A DNA stretch of 64,000 bases from Neomegalonema perideroedes DSM 15528 (GCF_000374145.1 NZ_KB893653.1:1458650-1522649), one strand, 5' to 3'. Numbered from the stretch's first letter, positions 9,325 through 18,865 are shown. The notes: generated by a model from the sequence alone, not told the origin. Translations and numbers: made by a program.

Positions 9325-10575
9325 ATGAGCATGATCGAAGTCAAGAACGTCACCAAGATCTTCGGCGAAAACCCGCAGGAGGCTCTGCGCCTCCTCCGCG
9401 AGGGGGCGGCGAAAGACGAGATCCTCGCCAAGACCGGCTGCACGGTCGGCCTGCGCGACGTCTCGCTGGAGATCAAACGCGGCGAGATCTTCGTGATCAT
9501 GGGCTTGTCCGGCTCGGGCAAATCCACCTTGATCCGCCACTTCAATCGGCTGATCGATCCCACGGACGGACAAATCCTTTTCGAAGGCGAGGACATCCTC
9601 AAATATGACGCGCGGCGTCTGGAGGCCTTCCGCCGCGAGAAGCTCGGAATGGTGTTCCAGCGCTTCGGGCTCATGCCGCACCGGACCGTGCTGGAGAACG
9701 CCGCCTATGGGCTTTCGGTGCGGGGCGTCCCCCGCGCCGAACGCGAGGCCAAAGCCATGGAATGGCTGAAGACGGTGGGGCTCGAAGGCTTTGAAAAGCA
9801 ATATCCGGGGCAGCTTTCGGGCGGCATGCAACAGCGCGTCGGGCTGGCGCGGGCTCTGGCCAACGACCCCGACGCCCTGCTGATGGACGAAGCCTTCTCG
9901 GCGCTGGATCCTCTGATCCGCGGCCAGATGCAGGACCAGCTCGTCGAGCTTCAGGCGCAGCTCAAGAAGACCATCGTCTTCATCACCCATGATCTCGACG
10001 AGGCTTTGCGCCTCGGCGACCGGATCGCGATCCTCAAGGACGGCGCGCTGGTGCAGGTCGGGACGCCGAATGAGATTCTGCTTGAGCCCGCCGATGATTA
10101 CGTGCGGGCCTTCGTGCGGGATGTGAATCGCGCCAAGGTGCTGACCGTCGAGAAGCTGATGAAGCCTCCCGCGCATCGCATCGCGCATGACGACCTCGAC
10201 CGCGCTTTGCTCGACATGCGCAAGGCGGGCGAGACTTACGGCTTCGTCTATAAAAGCGGGGCTTTTCAGGGCGTGCTGACCGAGGCGGCGCTTCAGGTGG
10301 CCGTGGCCGAGGGCTCTTCGGCCAGTCCGGCGGATTTGGCTCAGGAGCCGCCGCGCATCGAACAGGGCTCGCCCCTCGCCGAGGCTCTGCCGATGGCCAT
10401 GGGCACGGATCTGCCTTTGGCGGTGATGGAGGAGGACGAATTGCGCGGCTTCCTGCATCAGGAGAGGATCGGCGAGGTTCTGGCCGTGGAGCCCGCGCCG
10501 GAGCCCATCCCTGAAGCCGCGCCCCCCGCGCCCCTCGCAGCGAAGGAGACGGAGGCCGCCAAGCCCGCCGCCTGA
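9325..10575 (+). CDS. ABC transporter ATP-binding protein, glycine betaine/choline type
   Basis: 416-aa ATPase (ProV/OpuAA family) that powers uptake. Walker A is [10 protein letters not shown], the ProV-type Q-loop is [11 protein letters not shown], the signature is [15 protein letters not shown], Walker B is [15 protein letters not shown], and the H-loop is ITHDLDEAL. After residue ~270 a region with weak CBS-like character ([10 protein letters not shown]...) replaces the clear tandem CBS domains of E. coli ProV; the final 60 residues are Pro/Ala/Glu-rich and probably disordered. CBS domains in this family sense ionic strength, so osmotic control may be reduced or altered; that is inference. 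A strong terminator follows. Confidence 0.9.
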   Translation: MSMIEVKNVTKIFGENPQEALRLLREGAAKDEILAKTGCTVGLRDVSLEIKRGEIFVIMGLSGSGKSTLIRHFNRLIDPTDGQILFEGEDILKYDARRLEAFRREKLGMVFQRFGLMPHRTVLENAAYGLSVRGVPRAEREAKAMEWLKTVGLEGFEKQYPGQLSGGMQQRVGLARALANDPDALLMDEAFSALDPLIRGQMQDQLVELQAQLKKTIVFITHDLDEALRLGDRIAILKDGALVQVGTPNEILLEPADDYVRAFVRDVNRAKVLTVEKLMKPPAHRIAHDDLDRALLDMRKAGETYGFVYKSGAFQGVLTEAALQVAVAEGSSASPADLAQEPPRIEQGSPLAEALPMAMGTDLPLAVMEEDELRGFLHQERIGEVLAVEPAPEPIPEAAPPAPLAAKETEAAKPAA

Positions 10576-10581
10576 TCGGGA

Positions 10582-10603
10582 AGGGGGCCTTGCGCGGCCC
10601 CCT
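10582..10603 (+). terminator. Hairpin terminator after the betaine/choline-type operon
   Basis: Eight-bp stem AGGGGGCC / GGCCCCCT around a TTGCGC loop seven bases after the ATPase stop codon, followed by CGCCCTTT. Strong GC stem with a short T tract; a copy of the dispersed palindromic repeat begins straight after it. Confidence 0.65.
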
Positions 10604-10611
10604 CGCCCTTT

Positions 10612-10713
10612 AGAGCGCTTTCCGATCATATCTGATCGTTCAAACGCTCTAAGCTTTGACGTGGCCGCATTTTCGCGACGCGAAGCCAGAAAGGCTTCGC
10701 TGGAAAATGCTCT
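10612..10713. repeat. Dispersed two-hairpin intergenic repeat, copy A
   Basis: About 102 bases built of two imperfect palindromes: AGAGCG...CGCTCT with an inner CCGATCA..TGATCG, then GCATTTTC...GAAAATGC with an inner GCGAAGCC..GGCTTCGC. Copies B (12250-12350) and C (20069-20169) are the same element in the opposite orientation. Copy A ends on the stop codon of the aldehyde dehydrogenase gene. Such elements can act as transcript-end or mRNA-stability structures; function here is not known. Confidence 0.8.
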
Positions 10714-12232
10714 AGTCGATGTCGAAGACCACGCCCTGAGCCAGCGGCAGGGCGTCGGAGTAATTGATGGTGTTGGTGGCGCGGCGCATGTAGCCCTTCC
10801 ACGCGTCGGAGCCGGATTCGCGTCCGCCTCCGGTCTCCTTTTCGCCTCCGAAGGCCCCGCCGATCTCGGCGCCCGAAGTGCCGATATTGACGTTGGCGAT
10901 GCCGCAATCCGAACCCGCCGCCGAGAGGAACCGCTCCGCCTCTCGCAGATCCCGCGTGAAGATCGCCGAGGAAAGCCCCGCCGTCACGGCGTTTTGCGCG
11001 GCGACGGCCTCCTCAAGATCGGCGTAGCGCATCACATAGAGGATCGGAGCGAAGGTCTCCTCCAGAACAGGGCCGACTTGCCCGGAGATCTCCACGAGGG
11101 CGGGGCGCATGTAATAAGCCGCCTCCGGCCCGACCGCCTCGCGTCCGCCGCCATGCACGATTCCGCCCGCCGCCTTGGCCGCCTCCAGCGCCTTGACCAT
11201 GCCGTCATGAGCCGCCTTGTCGATCAGCGGCCCCACGAGGGCCTCCGTCGCCAGAGGATCGCCCACCGAAACCGAGGCGTAGGCTTTCTTCAGACGCGGC
11301 ACGAGGGCGTCGTAGATCGAGTCATGGACGAAGAGCCGCCTCAGGCTGGTGCAGCGCTGGCCCGCCGTGCCCATGGCGCCGAAGGCCACGGCGCGCAGAG
11401 CCATGTCGAGATCCGCCGTCGGCGCGACGATGGCCGCGTTATTGCCGCCCAATTCGAGGATGCTCCGCCCGAAGCGCGCCGCGACCTTCGGCCCGACGAT
11501 CCGGCCCATGCGCGTCGAGCCTGTGGCCGAGATCAGCGGAACGCCGGGATTCTCCACGAGGGCCGCGCCGATCTCCGGCCCGCCGATGAGGATTTGGCTC
11601 AGATGCTCCGGCGCCGAGCCGAAGCGCGCTAAAGCCTTCTCCAGCACGGCCTGAGAGGCGAGGGCGGTCAGAGGCGTCTTCTCCGAGGGCTTCCAGATCA
11701 CAGGATCGCCGCAGACCAGAGCCAGAGCCGCGTTCCACGACCAGACCGCCACCGGGAAGTTGAAGGCCGAGACGATCCCCACCGGGCCCAGCGGATGCCA
11801 CGTCTCCATCATGCGATGTCCGGGGCGTTCGCTGGCGATGGTCAAGCCGTAAAGCTGGCGCGAGAGGCCCACGGCGAAATCGCAGATGTCGATCATCTCC
11901 TGAACCTCGCCGAGGCCCTCGGAGCGGCTCTTCCCCGCTTCGATGGAGACCAAAGCCCCGAGATCCTCTTTGGCGGCGCGCAATTCCTCGCCGAGGAGCC
12001 GCACAAGCTCGCCCCGGCGCGGCGCGGGAACCTCGCGCCAGATGCGGAAGGCCGCCTGAGCCCGCTCCACGGCCTGCGCGGCCTCCGCGAGGGAATGGGG
12101 CGTCAGCCCGCCGACGACCTCGCCAGTCAGCGGCGAACGGCTCTCCAGAGGTCCGCCCTGAAAGGCGGAGGCCGCGACTCCCAAACGAGCGAGAATTTCG
12201 GCGGTCCGGGCGGCGAGAGGCGAGGACGACAT
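10712..12232 (-). CDS. amaB: Aldehyde dehydrogenase, ALDH7-type (probable piperideine-6-carboxylate / aminoadipate-semialdehyde dehydrogenase)
   Basis: 506-aa NAD(P)-dependent aldehyde dehydrogenase. The nucleotide-binding stretch VSAFNFPVAVWSWNAALAL, catalytic Glu in ILELGGNNAAIV, and nucleophile Cys in GTAGQRCTSLRRLFVHDSIY are intact; that RCTSLRRL context and the ending ending in NYSDALPLAQGVVFDID are typical of the ALDH7 (antiquitin) branch, which oxidises alpha-aminoadipate semialdehyde. The divergent neighbour looks like L-pipecolate oxidase, and amaA/amaB are paired in the lysine-pipecolate pathway of pseudomonads, which supports the assignment. Both sides of the gene carry a copy of the same palindromic repeat in inverted orientation. 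Confidence 0.8.
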   Translation of the reverse strand: MSSSPLAARTAEILARLGVAASAFQGGPLESRSPLTGEVVGGLTPHSLAEAAQAVERAQAAFRIWREVPAPRRGELVRLLGEELRAAKEDLGALVSIEAGKSRSEGLGEVQEMIDICDFAVGLSRQLYGLTIASERPGHRMMETWHPLGPVGIVSAFNFPVAVWSWNAALALVCGDPVIWKPSEKTPLTALASQAVLEKALARFGSAPEHLSQILIGGPEIGAALVENPGVPLISATGSTRMGRIVGPKVAARFGRSILELGGNNAAIVAPTADLDMALRAVAFGAMGTAGQRCTSLRRLFVHDSIYDALVPRLKKAYASVSVGDPLATEALVGPLIDKAAHDGMVKALEAAKAAGGIVHGGGREAVGPEAAYYMRPALVEISGQVGPVLEETFAPILYVMRYADLEEAVAAQNAVTAGLSSAIFTRDLREAERFLSAAGSDCGIANVNIGTSGAEIGGAFGGEKETGGGRESGSDAWKGYMRRATNTINYSDALPLAQGVVFDID

Positions 12233-12249
12233 GGCGGGCCTTTCTTATC

Positions 12250-12350
12250 GAGCATTTTCCAGCGCAGCCGATCAGGCTTCGCGTCGCGAAAATGCGACCA
12301 CATAAAAGCTTAGAGCGTTTGAGCGATCCGATGGGATCGGACAACGCTCT
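12250..12350. repeat. Dispersed two-hairpin intergenic repeat, copy B
   Basis: Reverse-complement match to copy A over its whole length (shared blocks GAGCATTTTCC, CTTCGCGTCGCGAAAATGCG, AAGCTTAGAGCGTTTGA and the terminal AACGCTCT). It lies in the divergent promoter region between the aldehyde dehydrogenase and the FAD oxidase, so with copy A it brackets the dehydrogenase gene as an inverted pair. Confidence 0.8.
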
Positions 12351-12484
12351 CAGGCGGGGAATCGCCGCCAGATTAAACATGGAGGGCGTCGCAAAGCCAC
12401 CCCGTCCAGCTTGCGCGAAGCCTCTGGCGCGGGGCGGGAATCCGCGCGAGAAGGAAGCATCCTCTCCCTTTTTCGGGTCGCGCC

Positions 12485-13777
12485 ATGTCGCTTTTGACGA
12501 AAGATCCCCGCAGCCATGGACTTTGGGCGCGCAGCGCTCCGCCCGCGCCCGAGACGCCGCCTCTGGCCGGAGAAGCGGAGGCCGAGGCTCTGGTGATCGG
12601 GGCGGGCTATACGGGGCTTTCGGCGGCGCTGCATCTGGCCGAAGGCGGAATGAACACCCTCGTTCTGGAGGCCGAAGAGCCGGGCTTCGGCGGGGCCGGA
12701 CGCAATGTCGGGCTGGTCAACGCGGGCATGTGGGTCATGCCGGAGGCGGTGCTTGAAGCCTTTGGGCCGGAGCGCGGCGGGGCCTTGCTGGATCTGCTCG
12801 GGGCGGGGCCTGAGCGGGTCTTTCGCCTGATCGCGCGCCATGACATCTCCTGCGAGGCGGTCCATGCGGGCACGCTCCATTGCGGCGTCGGACGCAAGGG
12901 GCTGGCGGAGCTTCAGGCGCGCGCAGGCCAATGGAGGGCGCGCGGCGCCGACGTCGAGCTTCTCGGCCGCGAGGCCGCCGCCGGACTGATCGGCTCCGGC
13001 GTTTATGAGGCCGCGCTTCTGGATCGCCGCGCCGGGACGATCCAGCCTCTGGCCTATGCGCGCGGTCTGGCGCGGGCGGCTCTGGCGGCGGGAGCGCGGA
13101 TCTGCGGCGGCTCGCCCGCCCTCGAAGCCCGTCATGACGGCGAGGCTTGGGTGGTCCGCACGCCGGAGGGCTCGGTTCGGGCGCCGCGCCTGATCCTCGC
13201 GACAGACGCTTATGGCCATGATCTCTGGCCCGAGGCCGCCGGGCAACAAACCCGCCTGCCTTACTTCAACTTCGCCACCGCCCCCTTGCCGGAGGCTCTG
13301 CGGACGAAGCTCCTGCCTCAGCGCCAAGGCGCATGGGACACCAAAGAGGTTCTGACCTCCTTCCGCATGGACGCCGCCGGAAGGCTGGTGGTGGGGAGCG
13401 TCGGGGCGCTTCAGGGGATCGGCGCGCGGATTCATCGGGATTGGGCGCGTCGGGCCATGGCGGCGATCTATCCCGATCTCGCGGAGATCCCCTTCGAAGC
13501 CGAATGGTTCGGCATGATCGGCATGACCGACGACAGCTTGCCGCGCCTGCATCGGCTGGGGCCTCAAGCTCTGGCGATCTGCGGCTATAACGGGCGCGGC
13601 ATAGCTCCGGGCACGGTCTTCGGGGCGACTCTGGCGGCGCATCTGCTCGGAGATCTGCCGCTTGAGGGGATTCCTCTGCCGGAGAAGCCCCTCGCGCAGG
13701 CGCCTTACCGGGCCTTGCGCGAGGGGTGGTATAGCCTCGGGGCGCAGATGCTCCACGCCGTCGAGAAAAGAATTTAA
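12485..13777 (+). CDS. amaA: FAD-dependent oxidoreductase, probable L-pipecolate oxidase
   Basis: 430-aa D-amino-acid-oxidase-family (DAO) flavoprotein. The Rossmann FAD motif is VIGAGYTGLSAALHLAEGG at about residues 37-55, followed by LEAEEPGFGGAGRNVGLVNAG, and a C-terminal FAD-binding stretch ICGYNGRGIAPGTVFGATLA. Length equals P. putida AmaA (about 428 aa), which oxidises L-pipecolate to piperideine-6-carboxylate; the divergent ALDH7-type gene would oxidise that product to aminoadipate. The start follows CGCC with a weak ribosome site. Alternative: another N-methyl- or imino-acid oxidase such as a gamma-glutamylputrescine oxidase relative; the pairing with ALDH7 favours pipecolate. Confidence 0.7.
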   Translation: MSLLTKDPRSHGLWARSAPPAPETPPLAGEAEAEALVIGAGYTGLSAALHLAEGGMNTLVLEAEEPGFGGAGRNVGLVNAGMWVMPEAVLEAFGPERGGALLDLLGAGPERVFRLIARHDISCEAVHAGTLHCGVGRKGLAELQARAGQWRARGADVELLGREAAAGLIGSGVYEAALLDRRAGTIQPLAYARGLARAALAAGARICGGSPALEARHDGEAWVVRTPEGSVRAPRLILATDAYGHDLWPEAAGQQTRLPYFNFATAPLPEALRTKLLPQRQGAWDTKEVLTSFRMDAAGRLVVGSVGALQGIGARIHRDWARRAMAAIYPDLAEIPFEAEWFGMIGMTDDSLPRLHRLGPQALAICGYNGRGIAPGTVFGATLAAHLLGDLPLEGIPLPEKPLAQAPYRALREGWYSLGAQMLHAVEKRI

Positions 13778-15801
13778 GCGAGGCCGCGCTTCTTCATCAT
13801 GGCTTCGGGGGCGGGCATCCGGCCCCGGAAGGCGGTGTAAAGCGCTTCGGGGTCTTTGGAGCCGCCCGCCGCATAAATGTTGTCGCGCAGCTTCTTGGCC
13901 ACGGCGGGATTGAAGACGTCGCCCGTCTCGGAGAAGGCTTCGAAGGCGTCGGCGTCCAGCACCTCGGACCACATGTAGGAGTAATAGCCCGAGGAATAGC
14001 CCTCGCCCGAGAAGACATGCAGGAAATGCGGCGTGCGATGACGCATGGCGATGGTTTCAGGCATATCAAGGCGCTTGAGGGTCGCGGCCTCGAAGGCGGC
14101 GGGATCCTCGGGCGCCTCCTCCTCGGCGTGATAGGCCATATCCACCAGAGCCGAAGCCGCGAACTCCACCGTCGCGAAGCCTTGCCCAAAATTCCGCGCG
14201 GCGAGCATCTTCTTGAGCAGATCCTCCGGCAGAGGCGCGCCCGTGTCATGGCGCAGAGCATGGGCCTTCAGCACTTCGGGCGTGGTCAGCCAATGTTCGT
14301 AAAGCTGCGAGGGCAATTCGACGAAATCGCGCGGGACGGAGGTGCCCGCGATGGAGGGCCAGCGCACTTCCGTCAGCATCCCATGCAGAGCATGGCCGAA
14401 TTCATGGAACAAGGTGCGGGCGTCGTCGATGGAGAGCAGCGCGGGCTTTCCGGCGGGCGGCTTGGCGAAATTGCAGACGTTGTAGATGATCGGCGTCGAG
14501 CCCGCCCCGAGGCTATAGCCCGATTGCAGCGAACTCATCCAAGCCCCGGAGCGCTTCGAGGGACGGTTGAAGTAATCGCCGAGGAAGACCGCCCGATGGG
14601 AGCCGTCGGCGTTCGTGACCTCATAGACCTTCACGTCGGGGGTCCAGCCTTGAACGTCCTTGCGCTCCTCGAAGCGCAGGCCGAAGAGCTTGCCCGCCAC
14701 GTCGAAGGCCGCCGCGATCATGCGGTCGAGCTGAAGATAGGGCTTCAGCTCCGCCTCGTCGAAGGCGTAGCGCTCGGCGCGGAGCTTCTCCTCATAGAAG
14801 CGCCAATCCCAAGCCGCGAAGGGGTCGTTGGCCCCCGCCTCGCGCGCCAGACGCTCCATGTCGGCCTGATCCTCGGCGGCGCGGGCGCGGGCCTTCTCCC
14901 AGACGGGATTCAGCAGATCCAGCACCGCTTGCGGGGTCTTGGCCATGGTGTCGTCGAGCTTATAGGCGGCGTAAGTCGGATAGCCGAGGAGCTTGGCCTT
15001 TTCCGCCCGCAGCGCGAGGGTCCGTTTGACGATCTCGGCGTTGCGGGCCTCGCCGCGGGCGATGAAGCCGCGCCAAGCCTTTTCCCGCAGATCGCGCCGC
15101 GTGGAGCTTTGCGAAAAGGGCTCGTAGATCGAGCGCGAGAGGGTCAAGGCGTAGCGGCCTTGGGCGCCGCGCGCTTCGGCGGCTTCGGCCATGGCCTCCC
15201 TGAGCGCCTCCGGAACGCCGTCGAGATCGGCCTCGTCGAGGATCAGGGCCCATTCGGCTTCATCGGCGAGGACGTTCTGAGAAAATTGCGCGCCGAGGCC
15301 CGCCGCCTCCTCGTTGATCGCCGCGAGCCGGGCCTTGTCGGCCTCGTTCAGCTTGGCGCCGGATTTGACGAAGCCTTTCCAGCTTTTCTCCAGCACCCGC
15401 AGAGTCTCGGAGTCCAGCCCGAGGCTCTCGCGCTTCTGATACAGCGCGTCGATGCGGGCGAAGAGCGCCGCGTTCATCGAGATGGCCGAGCCGTGACGCG
15501 CCATTTTCGGCGAAATCTCGCGCTCCAGAGCCTGAATCTCCGGGGTGGCGTCGGCGCCCGCCTTGAGCCAGAAGACGGAGGAGACGCGGTCCAGAGCCTC
15601 GCCGGAGAGGTCCAGAGCCGCCAGCGTGTTGTCGAGGCTCGGCGGTTCGGGATTTTGCGCGATGGCCTCGATCTCCGCCGCGTGGGCCTTGATCGCGGCC
15701 TCGAAGACCGGGCCGAAATCGGCGTCCTTGATCGCTCCGAAATCCGGCAGGCCGAGCGGCCCGGTCCAATGCGTCAGGGGTGAGCGGGCGAGATCGGTCA
15801 T
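13774..15801 (-). CDS. M3-family zinc oligopeptidase (peptidyl-dipeptidase Dcp / oligopeptidase A type)
   Basis: 675-aa metallopeptidase of the thimet-oligopeptidase family, degrading short peptides in the cytoplasm. The zinc motif is LFHEFGHALHGMLTEV (HEXXH), with the third ligand Glu downstream as in the family, and the C-terminal substrate-side GYSSGYYSYMWSEVLDADAF is characteristic. The length matches Dcp/PrlC (about 680 aa). It overlaps the 3' end of the convergent FAD oxidase by four bases and follows an HprK-like gene by about 50 bases on the same strand, so the two may share a transcript. Dcp versus PrlC cannot be settled by eye. Confidence 0.9.
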   Translation of the reverse strand: MTDLARSPLTHWTGPLGLPDFGAIKDADFGPVFEAAIKAHAAEIEAIAQNPEPPSLDNTLAALDLSGEALDRVSSVFWLKAGADATPEIQALEREISPKMARHGSAISMNAALFARIDALYQKRESLGLDSETLRVLEKSWKGFVKSGAKLNEADKARLAAINEEAAGLGAQFSQNVLADEAEWALILDEADLDGVPEALREAMAEAAEARGAQGRYALTLSRSIYEPFSQSSTRRDLREKAWRGFIARGEARNAEIVKRTLALRAEKAKLLGYPTYAAYKLDDTMAKTPQAVLDLLNPVWEKARARAAEDQADMERLAREAGANDPFAAWDWRFYEEKLRAERYAFDEAELKPYLQLDRMIAAAFDVAGKLFGLRFEERKDVQGWTPDVKVYEVTNADGSHRAVFLGDYFNRPSKRSGAWMSSLQSGYSLGAGSTPIIYNVCNFAKPPAGKPALLSIDDARTLFHEFGHALHGMLTEVRWPSIAGTSVPRDFVELPSQLYEHWLTTPEVLKAHALRHDTGAPLPEDLLKKMLAARNFGQGFATVEFAASALVDMAYHAEEEAPEDPAAFEAATLKRLDMPETIAMRHRTPHFLHVFSGEGYSSGYYSYMWSEVLDADAFEAFSETGDVFNPAVAKKLRDNIYAAGGSKDPEALYTAFRGRMPAPEAMMKKRGLA

Positions 15802-15852
15802 GAGAATCCTCGGAGAACAGAGAGAGTCGGGGGGAGGGAATCCGCTTCCCTT

Positions 15853-16803
15853 TTAGCGCTTTTCGGCGAAAGGCCGGAGCCTTTTCAGCAGACGCCCCCA
15901 GAGAGGAGGCGGCGCGGCGAGAAACCTCCGCCGCAGCAGCGCCGCCGCAGGCTCCAGATCGGCGTAGGTCAGCCGCAGCCGCAGCAGGGATCCCGCCAGC
16001 TTCGCCATGCGCGCCGCCGTTTCGGGCTGAGGAAAGCCCATGCTTTGCGCCTGAAGATGGGCGGCGGCTTCCTCGGAGGGCATCAGGCTCAGGGTGGGGC
16101 GGACGCCTCTGCGGCGCTCCAGCACCACCAGCGCCGCCAGAGGCGCCCGCGCGCCGAAAGGCGCGAGTCCCGGCGCGGTCAGATGGGCGTAACGATCGTC
16201 CCGAAAGCCGCCGTGCCGCGCCAGATGCGCCCGCAGCGCCGATCCGGCTCCGGCGGGCAGAGGCAGCCGCAGACGCGGCGCCGCGCCTAAGGCCAGCCCC
16301 TCGCCCTGAGGCGTGAGCGGCAGAACGTCGTCGCAGAAGATCCGCAGGCCGGGCTCCGCCGAGAGCCGCGCGATGAGCGTGCTTTTGCCCGCCTTCTGCG
16401 GCCCGAGCAGCAGCGCCAGCCCTTGCGGCGCGAGGAAGGCCCCGCAATGCAGCCCGAGGAACCCAGGGCGGCTTTCGTAAAAATCCTGCGCCAGATCGGC
16501 GACCAAGGCGCTGACCGCGCTGGCGAGCGGCAATCCGGTCAAAGGCCGCTCCAAGGCTCGGGAAGCGATCTCATAGCCGCCCGCGTCGGGACGGGCCGCC
16601 GCGAGCGGGGCGGCGAAATCCTCCGGCCGGGCGGGGCGCAATCTGGGCCGCCAGCCCTTGAGCGCCTGAGCGAGTCCTCCGGCGATCTCCGGCGCGCGGG
16701 TCAGAAGGATGGGGGCCGAGGCGCCGGGAAACAGCAGCGCGAGGCTCTCGCGGGCCGTCTCCGAAGCGGCGGCGTCGCAGTTCCATCCGGGAGTCTCAGG
16801 CAC
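15853..16803 (-). CDS. HPr kinase-like P-loop protein, function unknown
   Basis: 316 aa, start codon GTG with GAGGA nine bases upstream. The only strong motif is a Walker A in LLGPQKAGKSTLIARL at about residues 137-150, followed by ...RIFCDDVLPL, which matches the HprK C-terminal-like fold (Walker A, then an Asp pair). The N-terminal third is Ala/Leu-rich with no recognised domain. HprK-like stand-alone proteins occur in peptide-maturation and polysaccharide clusters, but no such partner is seen here; the neighbour is the M3 peptidase. No function is assigned. Confidence 0.6.
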   Translation of the reverse strand: MPETPGWNCDAAASETARESLALLFPGASAPILLTRAPEIAGGLAQALKGWRPRLRPARPEDFAAPLAAARPDAGGYEIASRALERPLTGLPLASAVSALVADLAQDFYESRPGFLGLHCGAFLAPQGLALLLGPQKAGKSTLIARLSAEPGLRIFCDDVLPLTPQGEGLALGAAPRLRLPLPAGAGSALRAHLARHGGFRDDRYAHLTAPGLAPFGARAPLAALVVLERRRGVRPTLSLMPSEEAAAHLQAQSMGFPQPETAARMAKLAGSLLRLRLTYADLEPAAALLRRRFLAAPPPLWGRLLKRLRPFAEKR

Positions 16804-16897
16804 GAAGAGCGGATCCTCTCTGAAGCGGGGGAGGGGCGATCAGACCATCAAACCCGCCCGAGGCCGGGGCGTCAACCGCGCCCGTCTGCGCATAAGC

Positions 16898-16925
16898 GCG
16901 GCGGCCCCCTTTCGGAGGCCGCCGC
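16898..16925 (-). terminator. Hairpin downstream of prpE
   Basis: Perfect 9-bp stem GCGGCGGCC / GGCCGCCGC (16898-16906 and 16917-16925) with a ten-base loop, 24 bases after the prpE stop on the minus strand. No long U tract, so it may be a weak terminator or a processing barrier. Confidence 0.5.
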
Positions 16926-16948
16926 ATCGTCATCTCCGGAAAGGAGCC

Positions 16949-18865
16949 TCAGGCCTTGGCGCCGCCGTCGCGGTTCTTGCCGATGATCTCTTCGATCTCG
17001 CCGAGCACGGCGGGATCGTCGATGGCGGCGGGCATCTCCCAGGGCAGGCCGTCGGCGATCTTCTGCATGGTGCCGCGCAGCACCTTGCCCGAGCGCGTCT
17101 TGGGCAGGCGGTTCACCGGCAGAGCCATGCGGAAGGCGGCCACGGGGCCGATCCTGTCGCGCACGAGCTTCACCAGCTCCTCCGCGATCTGCGCGGGCGG
17201 GGTGGTCACGCCGTTGTTCAGCACGAAGAAGCCCGCCGGAGACTGGCCCTTGAGCGCGTCCTGAACGCCGATGACCGCGCATTCGGCCACCGCCGGATGG
17301 CTGGCGAGGACCTCCTCCATGGCGCCCGTCGAGAGGCGATGTCCCGCGACGTTGATCACGTCGTCGGTGCGGGCCATGATGAAGACATAGCCGTCCTGAT
17401 CGACCATGCCCGCGTCGGAGGTGGCGTAATAGCCGGGGAATTCGGCGAAATAGGCGCTCTTGTAACGCTCCTCGGCGTTCCAGAGCCCCGGGAAGACGCC
17501 CGGAGGCAGCGGCAGCTTGATCGTGATGTTGCCCAGCGTGTTGGGCGTCGCGATCGGATGGCCCTCGTCGTCGAGCGCCACGATCTCATAGCCCGGCAGC
17601 GGCACGCCCGAAGAGCCCGGCTTGATCGGCAGAACGCCGAGGCCCACCGGATTGCCGGTGATCGGCCAGCCGGTTTCAGTCTGCCACCAGTGATCCACCA
17701 CCGGAACCCCGAGCTTGTCCTGCGACCAGTGGATGGTGGCCGGATCGGAGCGTTCGCCCGCGAGGAAGAGCGCGCGCATCTTCGAGAGGTCGTATTTCTT
17801 GATGAATTCGCCTTCCGGATCTTCCTTGCGGATGGCGCGGATGGCGGTCGGGGCGGTGAAGAAGGTGGTCACGCCATGCTCCGCGACGACGCGCCAGAAG
17901 GCGCCGGCGTCCGGGGTGCCGACCGGCTTGCCCTCATAGACGATGGTCGCGCAGCCGTGGAGCAGCGGGCCGTAGCAGATATAGGAATGGCCGACCACCC
18001 AGCCCACGTCCGAGGCCGCCCAGAAGACTTCGCCCGGATTGGCGCCGTAATGATTGCTCATGGTCCATTTGAGCGCGGTCATATAGCCGCCGGTGTCGCG
18101 CACGACGCCCTTGGGCTGGCCCGTGGTGCCCGAGGTGTAGAGGATGTAGGAGGGGTGCGAGGCCTCGACCGGCACGCATTCCGTGGTCTGTCCGGCGGCC
18201 TTGGCGGCGCCCACCACCTGAGCGTAATCGAGATCGCGGCCGGGGATCAGCTCGCAGGGATGGACTTCGCGCTGGAGGATGACGCAGGTCTGCGGCTTGG
18301 CGGTCGACATGTCGACGGCTTCGTCGAGCAGCGGCTTATATTGCACGACGCGCTTGCCCTCGATGCCGCAGGAGGCCGAGATGATCGCCTTCGGTTTGGC
18401 GTCGTCGATGCGGACCGCGAGCTGCTTGGAGGCGAAGCCGCCGAAGACCACCGAATGAATCGCCCCAAGCCGCGCGCAGGCCAGCATGGCGAAGACCGCC
18501 TCAGGGACCATCGGCATGTAGATGACGACCCGGTCGCCCTTCCCGACGCCCTGCGCCCGCAGCACGGAGGCCAGAGCCCCGACCTCGGCCAGAGCCTCGG
18601 CGTAGGTGAATTTGGTGGTTTTCCCGGTGGCGGGGCTGTCGTGGATCACCGCGAGCTGATCGGCGCGCCCGTCGGCCACATGACGGTCGATCGCGTTATG
18701 GCAGAGATTGCAGAGCGCGCCTTCGAACCAGCGCCCCCAGACGCCCGCCTGCGGATCGAAGACCTTGTCCGCAGGACGGAACCAATCGATCTCCTGCGCG
18801 GCCTTCCCCCAGAAGCCCACCGGATCAGCTTGCCAATCGGCGTAGACCTGACCGTAACGAGACAT
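16949..18865 (-). CDS. prpE: Propionyl-CoA synthetase (propionate-CoA ligase)
   Basis: 638-aa AMP-forming acyl-CoA synthetase of the acetyl/propionyl-CoA synthetase branch, activating propionate (or acetate) to the CoA thioester. It starts MSRYGQVYADWQADPVGFW, typical of PrpE, with the phosphate-binding loop YILYTSGTTGQPKGVV, the A8 hinge MARTDDVINVAGHRLSTG and the C-terminal catalytic/acetylated lysine in LPKTRSGKVLRG. The ATG at 18865 has GGAGGAG seven bases upstream; the frame is open further upstream without support. No methylcitrate-cycle genes adjoin it. Acetyl-CoA synthetase is the alternative, but the GNPVGLGVLPIKPGSSG context fits PrpE. Confidence 0.85.
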   Translation of the reverse strand: MSRYGQVYADWQADPVGFWGKAAQEIDWFRPADKVFDPQAGVWGRWFEGALCNLCHNAIDRHVADGRADQLAVIHDSPATGKTTKFTYAEALAEVGALASVLRAQGVGKGDRVVIYMPMVPEAVFAMLACARLGAIHSVVFGGFASKQLAVRIDDAKPKAIISASCGIEGKRVVQYKPLLDEAVDMSTAKPQTCVILQREVHPCELIPGRDLDYAQVVGAAKAAGQTTECVPVEASHPSYILYTSGTTGQPKGVVRDTGGYMTALKWTMSNHYGANPGEVFWAASDVGWVVGHSYICYGPLLHGCATIVYEGKPVGTPDAGAFWRVVAEHGVTTFFTAPTAIRAIRKEDPEGEFIKKYDLSKMRALFLAGERSDPATIHWSQDKLGVPVVDHWWQTETGWPITGNPVGLGVLPIKPGSSGVPLPGYEIVALDDEGHPIATPNTLGNITIKLPLPPGVFPGLWNAEERYKSAYFAEFPGYYATSDAGMVDQDGYVFIMARTDDVINVAGHRLSTGAMEEVLASHPAVAECAVIGVQDALKGQSPAGFFVLNNGVTTPPAQIAEELVKLVRDRIGPVAAFRMALPVNRLPKTRSGKVLRGTMQKIADGLPWEMPAAIDDPAVLGEIEEIIGKNRDGGAKA

